Positions 45,325-53,065 are shown, counted from the stretch's first letter. The stretch: DNA of 64,000 nt from Acholeplasma laidlawii (GCF_015709225.1 NZ_JADNRS010000050.1:19605-83604), one strand, 5' to 3'. The notes: generated from the sequence alone by a model not told the origin. Made by a program: numbers and translations.

Positions 45325-45342
45325 TCATAAAATAATAGTTAT

Positions 45343-45368
45343 AAACACTTACTTTTGTAAGTGTTTTT
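45343..45368 (+). terminator. terminator
   Basis: AAACACTTAC (45343-45352), loop TTTT, GTAAGTGTTT (45357-45366), then T residues. Perfect 10-bp stem. Confidence 0.88.
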
Positions 45369-45418
45369 TCTTAATGTTATGGAAATTCACACAATTTATA
45401 AGTTTTAATCCACTTTTC

Positions 45419-45447
45419 ATGACATTTATTTTGTTTAATGATACAAT
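45419..45447 (+). promoter_or_regulatory. promoter
   Basis: ATGACA (45419-45424, 5/6 to TTGACA), 17-base spacer, TACAAT (45442-45447) with an extended TGA. SD AGAGG at about 45462-45466 before the GTG at 45475. Confidence 0.7.
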
Positions 45448-45474
45448 ACTTCATATCAATTAGAGGTTATAAAA

Positions 45475-45831
45475 GTGACAGAAGAAAAAAGTTATAAAGC
45501 ATTTGTTGAAACTGAATATTACAAGAGGAAAAAACCAACCGTAGATGCTCTAAAAAAACTTAGTGTAGATGAGTTATGTGATCATATTAAAGCGTATAAA
45601 GAATATATGTTGGCGCTTGTTATGGATCATGAAGATCAGCTACTAGATAACAGACTTCAATCCCAAACCGAAAAACAGTTAAGAACGTTAGCTGAACTCG
45701 AATCCTTTTTAAGTGAAGGTATTACGAATGCACTTGTTCATGTGATGTTGGATGAAGATGTTATTTTACATTTAATTGAAAAAGTGAAGAAAGATCAAAC
45801 ACTTGGCGCTTGCTGTAAAACACCTTTTTAA
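45475..45831 (+). CDS. small helical protein, unknown function
   Basis: 118 residues, soluble and helical, Glu/Lys/Leu-rich, ending 'LGACCKTPF' with two adjacent Cys. No family recognised. The GTG start is supported by an AGAGG SD and a good promoter. The stop codon lies within the loop region of its own terminator hairpin. Confidence 0.65.
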   Translation: MTEEKSYKAFVETEYYKRKKPTVDALKKLSVDELCDHIKAYKEYMLALVMDHEDQLLDNRLQSQTEKQLRTLAELESFLSEGITNALVHVMLDEDVILHLIEKVKKDQTLGACCKTPF

Positions 45832-45844
45832 AAGGTGTTTTTTT
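45817..45844 (+). terminator. terminator overlapping the stop codon
   Basis: AAAACACCTTTT (45817-45828) pairs with AAAAGGTGTTTT (45830-45841), then further T residues. The stem includes the last codons of the upstream gene. Confidence 0.8.
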
Positions 45845-45894
45845 AATACCTTGATAAGACCAATAGTAGGGTTTAAAATCGTGTAAAAATAAGG

Positions 45895-45909
45895 TATAAT
45901 AGAGGTATG
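45895..45909 (+). promoter_or_regulatory. promoter placed for a leaderless mRNA
   Basis: TATAAT (45895-45900) is 6 bases before the ATG (45907). The context TATAATAGAGGTATGA is identical to that of ymdB except for one base. Confidence 0.6.
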
Positions 45910-46587
45910 ATAAATATATTAAGTTCAAGAACAATCTATGACAAACCTTATGTCAAAAAACATTTAGAAAAATACATTCATAAAGATAGTAAGATATGTG
46001 TAATCGCATTCTCACAATTCGAGTCTGATGATATGTTAGATCAATATCACAAAGGTTATGAACAACCTGAAGGTATTTGGTATCTACATATTTTAGAACC
46101 GTTTTTAAGTTATGGTATTCATCCGGATAATGTTAGTTGGGTGATTTATAAAAAGGATACAGCGGATAGTGCCATAAAAAAAGTAAGTGATGCAGACATC
46201 ATCTTTTTACCAGGCGGTGCACCAGAAAAGTTCTATAATCGTCTCGTTGAATATAATTTAGTACATGCCATTAAAAACTCTAATAAAGTAGTTATGGGGC
46301 CATCAGCAGGTACAATGGTTCAATTTAATTGGTTCCATATTTCAAAAGACAGAGATTATAAAAAATACCAAATAAGCGATGGTATTGGTCTTATTGAAGA
46401 TTTTGGTGTAGAGGTACATTATAACCGTCGTAAACAACAAAAGAAGAGTTTAAGGCGTACAAGTCATTTTCATGAAAGACCAATTTATGTTATTTATGAA
46501 CCTGGATTTATGATTATAGAAGATGGAAAAATCATTTATAGTCATATGGTTACTAAATATTATGAAAAGGGTAAGAGAGTTAAATAA
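45907..46587 (+). CDS. peptidase S51 family (dipeptidase E-like)
   Basis: 226 residues. 'IIFLPGGAPEKFYNRLV' and the nucleophile elbow 'VMGPSAGTMVQF' are typical of S51 peptidases (dipeptidase E/cyanophycinase class-I glutamine amidotransferase-like fold), with a later His in 'VEVHYNRRKQQKKS'. The family cleaves Asp-Xaa dipeptides. No signal peptide. Apparently leaderless; AGAGG lies too close to the ATG to act as a standard SD. Confidence 0.82.
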   Translation: MINILSSRTIYDKPYVKKHLEKYIHKDSKICVIAFSQFESDDMLDQYHKGYEQPEGIWYLHILEPFLSYGIHPDNVSWVIYKKDTADSAIKKVSDADIIFLPGGAPEKFYNRLVEYNLVHAIKNSNKVVMGPSAGTMVQFNWFHISKDRDYKKYQISDGIGLIEDFGVEVHYNRRKQQKKSLRRTSHFHERPIYVIYEPGFMIIEDGKIIYSHMVTKYYEKGKRVK

Positions 46588-46606
46588 TCACTTAACCATA
46601 TAAAAG

Positions 46607-46643
46607 AAAAAGGCCATTTGATATGTTAATCAAATGGCTTTTT
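46607..46643. terminator. bidirectional terminator between the S51 gene and tRNA-Lys
   Basis: AAAAAGGCCATTTGAT (46607-46622) pairs with ATCAAATGGCTTTTT (46629-46643) with one bulged G. T runs on both strands. Confidence 0.8.
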
Positions 46644-46652
46644 ATATATAAG

Positions 46653-46728
46653 TGGTACACCCACACGGGCTCGAACCGTGGACCCACAGATTAAGAGTCT
46701 GTTGCTCTACCAACTGAGCTATGGATGC
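46653..46728 (-). tRNA. tRNA-Lys (anticodon CTT)
   Basis: 76 nucleotides on the minus strand including encoded CCA (46653-46655). The acceptor GCATCCA pairs with TGGGTGT through two G-U pairs. The D arm is GCTC...GAGC, the anticodon stem ACAGA/TCTGT with loop CTCTTAA (anticodon CTT, reads AAG), and the T arm CACGG-TTCGAGC-CCGTG. A lone tRNA gene between plus-strand genes. Confidence 0.95.
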
Positions 46729-46847
46729 ATTTTTTTTAAAGCATAACCATTGTATATCAAGTTTGGTCATTTGTCAAACAAAAATAAAAGTCATTTTCAT
46801 ATTTTATGTCTACTATAAGGTATAAAGTAAAAAAAGGAGATTTGAAT

Positions 46848-48392
46848 ATGAAACGAAAGCTTTTAAATATAGGTATGTGGGTAAGTATACTTTGCTTTAC
46901 ACTGTCAATTATACCAAATACGCACGCACTACCTGCGAGTTTGAAACCTGTTCAAGGTACGGGTAAAATGGAACTATTTGAAATACATGATCGCATATAC
47001 ATTGCAGTGTTTGATGAAATTCACTTAAATGATGATGTGATGAGTCGATTTGGGTCAAATATATTTAAGTTAGATTCATTATACGAAACATTCATAGTAG
47101 CAAATACAGACACGGGAGACATATTATATAAATATGTAGGAAGATCTTCCATAATTTTGGACAGTACTCAATATGCAACGGAAGGCATATTAAAATTAAG
47201 TAGTAAGGAAGATACAGTGTTACTAGAAAACTTAGAAAATTTCCAGATGTATTTTTTTAAAGAGAAAGAATTTTCAAAAGTTAAACCTACACTTACATTA
47301 AAAGTGGATGTTGAGCATCCACTAGATATTTTAGAATTAAACGAGTTATTTGGGGCATGGGACAACCAAAACGGAAACATAACTGATAGTATTGTTATTA
47401 TTACAGACGACTATACACCCAATAAGCATAAACCGGGTTTGTATAAAGTTACTATAGAAGCAACCGATCTATCTAACAATAAATCAACTTATACATATAA
47501 TGTGTGGGTACAAGACAGAAAACCTCCTGTGGTAGAACCTTTAGAGGTTATCATGGTGGGGTATAAGGAAAAAATAGATATAAACTCCCTTTTAGAACAG
47601 GTTCAAGCAACAGATAACTACACAGAAGAACTAGAACTATCTATAGATGATGAAAATTATATAGGTTCAGAACATATTGTTGGACAGTACTTTGTAGATA
47701 TCATGGTGGATGATTACAATGGAAATGCGATAATAGTTAGACAAGACATCTATGTAATTGATAATATCGCACCAATAATAAGTGGTGATGCACAATATTC
47801 AATTGATGTTGAAGATCCATTTGATTTAGAAGAGATTATAGCTAATATGTCAGTAACTGATGAAATAGATAAGGGTACAATTGAGGTCTATATCAAATCA
47901 ACTGATTTTAAGAAAAATCAGACTGGTTTGTTTACTGTTATAGTTGCAGCAAAAGATAAATTTGGAAATGAAGCAATAAAAGAAGTAGTAATTGAAGTTT
48001 TAGATAATACACCACCCGAGTTCTTTATCAAAATCCCTGCAATTAACCTAGATGCAAGCAATATTCATGATGCACATCAATTACTAGGTTTAATTGAGAA
48101 TTTATTGACAATTAATTATACAGAAATTGAAATCACTAAGAATGATTATCAAGGTAATGAAACAAAACCGGGAGTATATGTTGTAACATTAAGTGCAAAT
48201 ACTGGCACGGAATGGATTCAAATTCAAACCCAGATTAGAGTAAATGAGACGCTGCCAAATCAAACAGACATAACAAGTAATAGTGTACAAAGCATTTGGC
48301 TAATTATAGGCGTTTCACTAACAGCGATAGCAATATTTGCTGTTGCATCAATACTTATTATTAAACGAAGAAAGTCAATTAGATTGAAATAA
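46848..48392 (+). CDS. surface-anchored protein with Ig-like (DUF5011-type) repeats
   Basis: 514 residues. A signal peptide ('LLNIGMWVSILCFTLSIIP', cleavage near 'THALPA') and a C-terminal transmembrane helix followed by 'KRRKSIRLK' give a type-I membrane topology. The middle holds about three Ig-like repeats with the recurrent 'DNTPPEF'-type boundary ('DRKPPVVE', 'DNIAPII', 'DNTPPEFF') and 'GLYKVTIEATDLSNNKST' strands. Start ATG 46848 with SD AAAGGAGA; upstream in-frame codons to 46806 lack support. Likely adhesion or envelope stability in a wall-less cell; ligand unknown. Confidence 0.82.
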   Translation: MKRKLLNIGMWVSILCFTLSIIPNTHALPASLKPVQGTGKMELFEIHDRIYIAVFDEIHLNDDVMSRFGSNIFKLDSLYETFIVANTDTGDILYKYVGRSSIILDSTQYATEGILKLSSKEDTVLLENLENFQMYFFKEKEFSKVKPTLTLKVDVEHPLDILELNELFGAWDNQNGNITDSIVIITDDYTPNKHKPGLYKVTIEATDLSNNKSTYTYNVWVQDRKPPVVEPLEVIMVGYKEKIDINSLLEQVQATDNYTEELELSIDDENYIGSEHIVGQYFVDIMVDDYNGNAIIVRQDIYVIDNIAPIISGDAQYSIDVEDPFDLEEIIANMSVTDEIDKGTIEVYIKSTDFKKNQTGLFTVIVAAKDKFGNEAIKEVVIEVLDNTPPEFFIKIPAINLDASNIHDAHQLLGLIENLLTINYTEIEITKNDYQGNETKPGVYVVTLSANTGTEWIQIQTQIRVNETLPNQTDITSNSVQSIWLIIGVSLTAIAIFAVASILIIKRRKSIRLK

Positions 48393-48437
48393 TTAATGAA
48401 ACTAGTATAATATTCTTCATAAAGGAGAATAACATAT

Positions 48438-49073
48438 ATGAGTAATTGGATACAATCCATCAGAGATAATAAAAAAATAACAAAGACAATTGCGGGCATT
48501 ATTTTCATCTTCAATGTGTACGCAATGATAGATTTATTCTTTTTAAATGAATCTATGGTAAAGGTTTTAGAAAGATTAAGAATGTTTACAAACATTTCTA
48601 ATATAATAGTATTTGTTGTAGTTGGTTTATGTTTACTAAATCTACATCAAAAAAAATGGTATAAATATTTAGCTGTAATTGGTTTAGTCGCGATACTAAT
48701 GACGGGGATAATATACCATGCACTACTTGCAGAACCAGGCATGTCATTCCAAAACCATGTGGTTCATACGATTAACCCAGCATTATTTGCAGTATTTTAC
48801 TACCTACTCATTCAAGAAGGCATCAAACTACGTCATGTGTGGGTCTCACTTATCTTGCCGACATTATATTTTGGAATAATATTAGCGGTCGGTCCATGGA
48901 CCAATTGGTACCCATATAACTTCATGAACCCAACATACGCAGATCAATCACTAGGTAGTGTATTAATATTTTGTTTAGGTATCATGTTACCAGTCATTGT
49001 ATTATTTACAGTATTACTTGTACTACTTAAAAATTTCTTAGAGAAGTTAATAAATAAAGGTTTGAACGCTTAG
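48438..49073 (+). CDS. Pr6Pr-type polytopic membrane protein
   Basis: 211 residues with about six membrane helices (near 18-36, 50-68, 77-95, 108-126, 135-155, 172-196). 'FTNISNIIVFVVVGL', 'HVVHTINPALFAVFYYLL' and 'NWYPYNFMNP' match the Pr6Pr (FAR-17a/AIG1-like) family. Function in bacteria unknown. The stop codon lies in the loop of a terminator shared with the convergent regulator gene. Confidence 0.78.
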   Translation: MSNWIQSIRDNKKITKTIAGIIFIFNVYAMIDLFFLNESMVKVLERLRMFTNISNIIVFVVVGLCLLNLHQKKWYKYLAVIGLVAILMTGIIYHALLAEPGMSFQNHVVHTINPALFAVFYYLLIQEGIKLRHVWVSLILPTLYFGIILAVGPWTNWYPYNFMNPTYADQSLGSVLIFCLGIMLPVIVLFTVLLVLLKNFLEKLINKGLNA

Positions 49074-49086
49074 TTCAAACCTTTTG
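49056..49086. terminator. shared terminator containing both convergent stop codons
   Basis: AAAGGTTTGAAC (49056-49067), loop GCTTA, GTTCAAACCTTT (49073-49084), perfect 12-bp stem. The TAG of the plus-strand gene (49071-49073) and the TAA of the minus-strand gene (49070-49072) fall at the loop, so both genes end with hairpin-arm codons. Confidence 0.85.
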
Positions 49087-50011
49087 TTTTATACTTTTTA
49101 TGTTGATAATCGATTGCAAACTGACTCAAATCCATATTAAAATCTTTTTTGACTAGATTTAATATTTTCGATGTTTTTGTGAGATTATCCATCATTTCAA
49201 GTGTTGTGTAACATTTATATAAGTTTAATTCGAACAAATCTTGATTACCTAAGTTATAATATGATAAAGCTAAGAAGTAATAGTAATAATCTAGATTCAA
49301 GAAGTATCTAGCCTTTAGATTCGTTGATATAGCCATTTTACAAAACTGAATAACGTTTACGAAATCTTTTTTCACACCTGAGTATTTTGCGATCATATAT
49401 ATAATCATGTTAAAAGTTAAAATTTGACTACCCGTCCATATTAAATTAGGATTGGACAAGAATGATTGAATCTTTGGAAATATTTTATTTTGTTCTTCAT
49501 CATCAGTGTATGGCAATAAACTGGATAAAATTACAGTTTCAATCATTGTCATTGCTGCGTGAGAAAGAATTTTTGGATAATCAATGAGTTTTTTGTTATA
49601 TATTATATAATCTGATTTTGTAATTATATTTTCCCTATAATCCATAAGTGATTTAGCATGTTCATATAGTTTAAGATTATAATTGTCCAAGATGAACTGG
49701 GGAGTGATATTTTCTCCAATTGACTTGGCTCTATCTAATTCGTTGTTATTGATTGCATTATAGAAATCTAAAACGATTTCTGCTTCTTTAATTGCATAGT
49801 TATCAAATTCTAACAATAATATTTCTTTTTTGGTATTTAATCGCTCAGCAAAAGCATCTAACAAATGATAAGGCATTGCTGAACTACCGTTTATGTACCG
49901 TTGATATTGTCTATTTGAGATGATGCCATCTGTAAAATCTTCCTGTGAAATGCCTCTAGAAAAACGCATTTGTTCGAGAAAAAGAGCTAATTCTTTTGAG
50001 TGATTGAACAA
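49070..50011 (-). CDS. HTH transcriptional regulator with helical-repeat C-terminus (RRNPP/Rgg-PlcR-like)
   Basis: 313 residues. The N-terminal XRE-type HTH (about 8-60: 'FLEQMRFSRGISQEDFTDGI', 'SNRQYQRYINGSS') is joined to about 240 residues of helical, TPR-like repeats ('YYFLALSYYNLGNQDLFELN'). This is the architecture and length of Rgg/PlcR-type regulators that bind imported peptides. The start is TTG at 50011 (minus), with the SD AAGGAG at 50021-50026. Divergent from a small secreted-peptide gene, with a dyad operator in between. Peptide binding is inference. Confidence 0.8.
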   Translation of the reverse strand: MFNHSKELALFLEQMRFSRGISQEDFTDGIISNRQYQRYINGSSAMPYHLLDAFAERLNTKKEILLLEFDNYAIKEAEIVLDFYNAINNNELDRAKSIGENITPQFILDNYNLKLYEHAKSLMDYRENIITKSDYIIYNKKLIDYPKILSHAAMTMIETVILSSLLPYTDDEEQNKIFPKIQSFLSNPNLIWTGSQILTFNMIIYMIAKYSGVKKDFVNVIQFCKMAISTNLKARYFLNLDYYYYFLALSYYNLGNQDLFELNLYKCYTTLEMMDNLTKTSKILNLVKKDFNMDLSQFAIDYQHKKYKTKGLN

Positions 50012-50032
50012 TTTTTTTTACTCCTTTCACAA

Positions 50033-50055
50033 TATGACATATATGTCGTGTCATA
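50033..50055. promoter_or_regulatory. dyad operator between regulator and peptide gene
   Basis: TATGACA (50033-50039), 9 bases, TGTCATA (50049-50055): a perfect 7-bp inverted repeat. A second perfect palindrome, GACATATATGTC, lies at 50036-50047. The right half-site overlaps the -35 position of the peptide promoter, so binding there could repress or activate the peptide gene. Confidence 0.65.
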
Positions 50056-50092
50056 ATATAAGGTTATTTGGTAGAATGAAAGCATGAGGTGA
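50049..50092 (+). promoter_or_regulatory. promoter and SD of the small secreted peptide gene
   Basis: TGTCAT at the -35 position (50049-50054), a 17-base spacer and TAGAAT (50072-50077). The SD GAGGTGA (50086-50092) is 5 bases before the ATG at 50098. The weak -35 is embedded in the dyad. Confidence 0.5.
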
Positions 50093-50097
50093 TTAAA

Positions 50098-50271
50098 ATG
50101 AAAAAATTATTATTAGTAATCGTTTTATTCTTAGTGGCAGTTGTATTTGTTTCAAATATGTCTGCATCTGTTGTTAATGATCATCCTGAGAGAGCTCAGA
50201 GCTCAAAACTAGGGTTTGAGGATTTTGGTAATACAGACCTTGCTCCAATTGCTGGAGTCGTACACCCTTAA
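50098..50271 (+). CDS. 57-residue secreted peptide, putative pheromone precursor
   Basis: 'MKKLLLVIVLFLVAVVFVSN' is a clear signal/anchor sequence. It is followed by a short polar tail that ends 'GNTDLAPIAGVVHP'. The ATG at 50098 is fixed by the SD GAGGTGA; a GTG at 50089 would overlap it. Genes of this size, divergent from or adjacent to RRNPP regulators, encode pro-peptides whose C-terminal 5-10 residues are the mature signal (PapR, SHP, Phr). The mature form here is unknown. A structured terminator region follows. Confidence 0.65.
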   Translation: MKKLLLVIVLFLVAVVFVSNMSASVVNDHPERAQSSKLGFEDFGNTDLAPIAGVVHP

Positions 50272-50360
50272 TTATACATCATATTCGTGTTTAAAATTTA
50301 TTTTTGAAATCCTTTTTTGATTGAAAAAAATAAAATTATAAAACAACCTCTTTTTACTTC

Positions 50361-50393
50361 TTGTAATTTAGCATTCTCCAGCTTAAATTACAA
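50361..50393 (+). repeat. inverted repeat downstream of the peptide gene
   Basis: TTGTAATTTA (50361-50370) and TAAATTACAA (50384-50393), perfect 10-bp arms with a 13-base loop, no T run directly after. It lies in the 291-base gap (50272-50562) that otherwise holds the larger hairpin at 50432 and the promoter of the NUDIX gene. Confidence 0.55.
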
Positions 50394-50431
50394 ACAAGAT
50401 ATTCTGTACTCTCCCTACAGAAATCACACTT

Positions 50432-50518
50432 AAAATAGAGTTCGAATTTTCTTATCTACTTTTAATTTTAGCGCACTTAAAAGTATTTTGAAAATTAGAA
50501 ACTCTATTTTTATTTTGT
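50432..50518 (+). terminator. long nested hairpin with T tail (terminator or small structured RNA)
   Basis: Nested arms: AAAATAGAGTT/AAACTCTATTTT (50432-50442 with 50499-50510), GAATTTTC/GAAAATT (50444-50451 with 50490-50496) and ACTTTTAA/TTAAAAGT (50458-50465 with 50477-50484). T-rich tail to 50518. Larger than other terminators in the window. Confidence 0.65.
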
Positions 50519-50524
50519 CATGCA

Positions 50525-50533
50525 TGTTATAAT
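50525..50533 (+). promoter_or_regulatory. extended -10 promoter of the NUDIX operon
   Basis: TGT-TATAAT at 50525-50533, with SD AAAAGGAA at about 50547-50554 before the ATG at 50563. Confidence 0.55.
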
Positions 50534-50562
50534 AACAAAGATGATGAAAAGGAATAATAAAC

Positions 50563-51045
50563 ATGCAATTTTTATACACTTTATGCTTTATTAAGCGTGG
50601 AAACTCCATATTAATGCTCAACAGAAATAAAAGTCCATGGTTTGGTATTTGGAATGGTGTGGGTGGAAAAAGAAATCAAGATGAAACACCACTTGACTGT
50701 ATACACCGAGAAATATTAGAAGAAACCAAAATAAAAGTGGATAAAGCTGCAATTTATGATAGAGGTATTGTCACCTGGAATAGTGAGTTTAATACGCCTT
50801 CTTTAGGACTTCATCTTTATTTTGTTGAAGTACCAAAAGACTTTAATTACCTAACACCAATTGAAACAAGAGAAGGTATACTCGCTTGGAAAGAGATCGA
50901 TTGGATTGTTAACAAAGAAAACCTAGGTGTATCTTATAACATTCCCTACTTTATCATGAATGTTATTCAAGATGAGAAAAGATATCATTATTACTGTGAA
51001 TTTAAGGGAAATGAACTCTTAAGTGTGGAGGTAAAAGTTTTATGA
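50563..51045 (+). CDS. NUDIX hydrolase (MutT/8-oxo-dGTP diphosphatase-like)
   Basis: 160 residues. The Nudix box Gx5Ex7REx2EE is intact: 'GKRNQDETPLDCIHREILEE', preceded by 'WFGIWNGVGG'. This fits MutT-type enzymes that remove oxidised dGTP. First gene of a three-gene overlapping operon with an unknown membrane protein and an ABC-F ATPase. Confidence 0.9.
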   Translation: MQFLYTLCFIKRGNSILMLNRNKSPWFGIWNGVGGKRNQDETPLDCIHREILEETKIKVDKAAIYDRGIVTWNSEFNTPSLGLHLYFVEVPKDFNYLTPIETREGILAWKEIDWIVNKENLGVSYNIPYFIMNVIQDEKRYHYYCEFKGNELLSVEVKVL

Positions 51046-51515
51046 CAGATATATATTTATACTCAATTATTGGTGCTGCAGCTATATTATTAATTTGTGG
51101 TGCTTATTACGCTATTAGTAAATACTTGGAAAAACAATCACTTAGTATACAAGAAATTAAATCCATATTAGAAACACATGGCACACTACATGAGGAAGGT
51201 TTATACTTATCTTATGACTATAAAGGTCTAACATATAGTGTTATAATAATAAAGGTTCAAAAATATGCAAAGTTTCAATTTAATTCTAGAACCATTTGGG
51301 AAAAGAAGTTAGGCCAAAAGAAATTTTATACCGATCAAACTGTCTTTTCTAAGATGCCTAATAGAAAAATTGTAATTATCTATCCTAATGAAGGACCATT
51401 TACTTATCATTATGATGAAAGTGACATACGTTTCACAAAACCTAATGAACGTATTTGGGATATGCATGTGATACCATTTAATGAACTGGATACTGTATTA
51501 AAAGAAGGATTATAA
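51042..51515 (+). CDS. single-pass membrane protein of unknown function
   Basis: 157 residues. One N-terminal transmembrane helix ('YLYSIIGAAAILLICGAYYA', about 5-25), then a soluble domain of about 130 residues ('GLYLSYDYKGLTYSVIII', 'KIVIIYPNEGPFTYHYD'). No family recognised. It overlaps NUDIX by 4 bases and the ABC-F gene by 1 base, so it belongs to that operon. N-terminal helix and no lipobox suggest a cytosolic or external domain; orientation not determinable. Confidence 0.7.
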   Translation: MTDIYLYSIIGAAAILLICGAYYAISKYLEKQSLSIQEIKSILETHGTLHEEGLYLSYDYKGLTYSVIIIKVQKYAKFQFNSRTIWEKKLGQKKFYTDQTVFSKMPNRKIVIIYPNEGPFTYHYDESDIRFTKPNERIWDMHVIPFNELDTVLKEGL

Positions 51516-53050
51516 TGAGTTTACTTGATGTTACAAATTTAACATTTTCATATGACAATGATTTACTATATGAAGACGCAAGCTTGCGTCTTTTTGAAGG
51601 TGAACACGCTGTATTAGTAGGTAAAAATGGTGCAGGTAAATCTACTTTATTAAAAATACTAAGTAAAAATCTTTCACCAGATAAGGGTGAGGTTTCTTGG
51701 CTGAGTGGTCAAAAAGTAGGTTATCTTGACCAATATGCCAAAATTGATGATAAGCTGACAGTTAAATCTTATTTATATGATGTATTCTTACCGCTATTTG
51801 AAAAAGAAGAGCTCATTCAAACCTTATATGAATCCATTGGGACAGCGGATTCCAAAGACTACGATAAAATTTTAAACAGAGCACATCGCTTAGAAGAAGA
51901 GTTACAGAAAGATAACTTTTATGCGATTTCATCGACAATATCTAATATTATTAATGGTTTAGGATTAAACATGGAAGTATTAGACCAACAAATTAAAACA
52001 TTATCGGGTGGTATGCGCGCTAAAATTATTTTAGGTAAGCTACTTTTAGAAGATTGTGATGTTTTATTATTAGACGAACCAACAAACTTTTTAGATATTA
52101 AACATATTGACTGGCTAATAAAGTTTTTAAACGGATTTAGTAAAGCTTTTATCGTTGTGAGTCATGATGAGTATTTCTTAAGACAAATTGCTAAGACTGT
52201 ATTTGCGGTAGAAGGTAAAACGATATTAAGATATAAGGGTAATTTTGATTTTTATTTAAATGAACATCAATTACGTGTTTTGACACAACAAAAAACATAT
52301 CAAGCTCAACAAAAATTTATTGAAAAAACACAAGATTATATCAAACGTAATATTGTACGTGCATCGACAACAAAAATGGCACAATCAAGACGTAAAATGT
52401 TAAATAAACTTGTTAGAGTACACAAACCTGTTCTTGATAAAAAGATCCATATAGAGTTTTTATATGGTAATTCAGTAGGTAGAGAAGTATTAAAGGTGAA
52501 GGACTTAAGTATTGGCTATGAAGCACCTTTAGTAGAACCAATCGAGTTTATCGTAAGAATAGGTGAAAAAGTCGCTATAACAGGTAAAAATGGGGTTGGT
52601 AAATCAACCATGATTAAAACCTTAATGGGTATCATTCCACCAATAGAAGGTAGTTTTGACTGGATTGATAATACACAAATACTATATTATGAACAAGACA
52701 TTAATCTAGAGGATAAGTATACTCCATTTGAGCTAGTGCATCATGAAAATCCAGAACTGGATAGAAAAGATATTTTATCAATTCTAGCACAGTTTGGTAT
52801 TACCTTTGATATGGCGTCTAGACCGCTTGGTACACTCTCTGGTGGTGAAAAAACAAAGGTAAAGTTTGCACTAACAAGAACACATAAATCTAACGTAATT
52901 ATTCTTGATGAGCCTACAAATCATTTAGATAAGCATGCGAAGCTTGTTTTAAAAGAAGCTCTGATAAAATATCCAGGAACTGTTATTTTAGTTTCACATG
53001 AAAAATCATTTTATGAAGAAATATGTGACTATGAAATTCATTTATCATAA
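51515..53050 (+). CDS. ABC-F family ATPase
   Basis: 511 residues, two ABC ATPase domains and no membrane segment: Walker A 'GKNGAGKST' and 'GKNGVGKST', signatures 'LSGGMRAKIIL' and 'LSGGEKTKVKF', Walker B 'VLLLDEPTNFLD' and 'VIILDEPTNHLD'. The inter-domain linker (about 245-300) has a basic 'ARxSTKMAQSRRK'-like helix. ABC-F proteins act on ribosomes as translation factors or antibiotic protection; which subfamily this is I cannot tell. Confidence 0.92.
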   Translation: MSLLDVTNLTFSYDNDLLYEDASLRLFEGEHAVLVGKNGAGKSTLLKILSKNLSPDKGEVSWLSGQKVGYLDQYAKIDDKLTVKSYLYDVFLPLFEKEELIQTLYESIGTADSKDYDKILNRAHRLEEELQKDNFYAISSTISNIINGLGLNMEVLDQQIKTLSGGMRAKIILGKLLLEDCDVLLLDEPTNFLDIKHIDWLIKFLNGFSKAFIVVSHDEYFLRQIAKTVFAVEGKTILRYKGNFDFYLNEHQLRVLTQQKTYQAQQKFIEKTQDYIKRNIVRASTTKMAQSRRKMLNKLVRVHKPVLDKKIHIEFLYGNSVGREVLKVKDLSIGYEAPLVEPIEFIVRIGEKVAITGKNGVGKSTMIKTLMGIIPPIEGSFDWIDNTQILYYEQDINLEDKYTPFELVHHENPELDRKDILSILAQFGITFDMASRPLGTLSGGEKTKVKFALTRTHKSNVIILDEPTNHLDKHAKLVLKEALIKYPGTVILVSHEKSFYEEICDYEIHLS

Positions 53051-53065
53051 ATATATATTTTTAAG

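Noticed and set aside
48260..48595. 111-codon minus-strand frame across the junction of the Ig-like and Pr6Pr genes
   Set aside because: It runs antisense to both genes and their intergenic promoter/SD; no start signal. Treated as a shadow.
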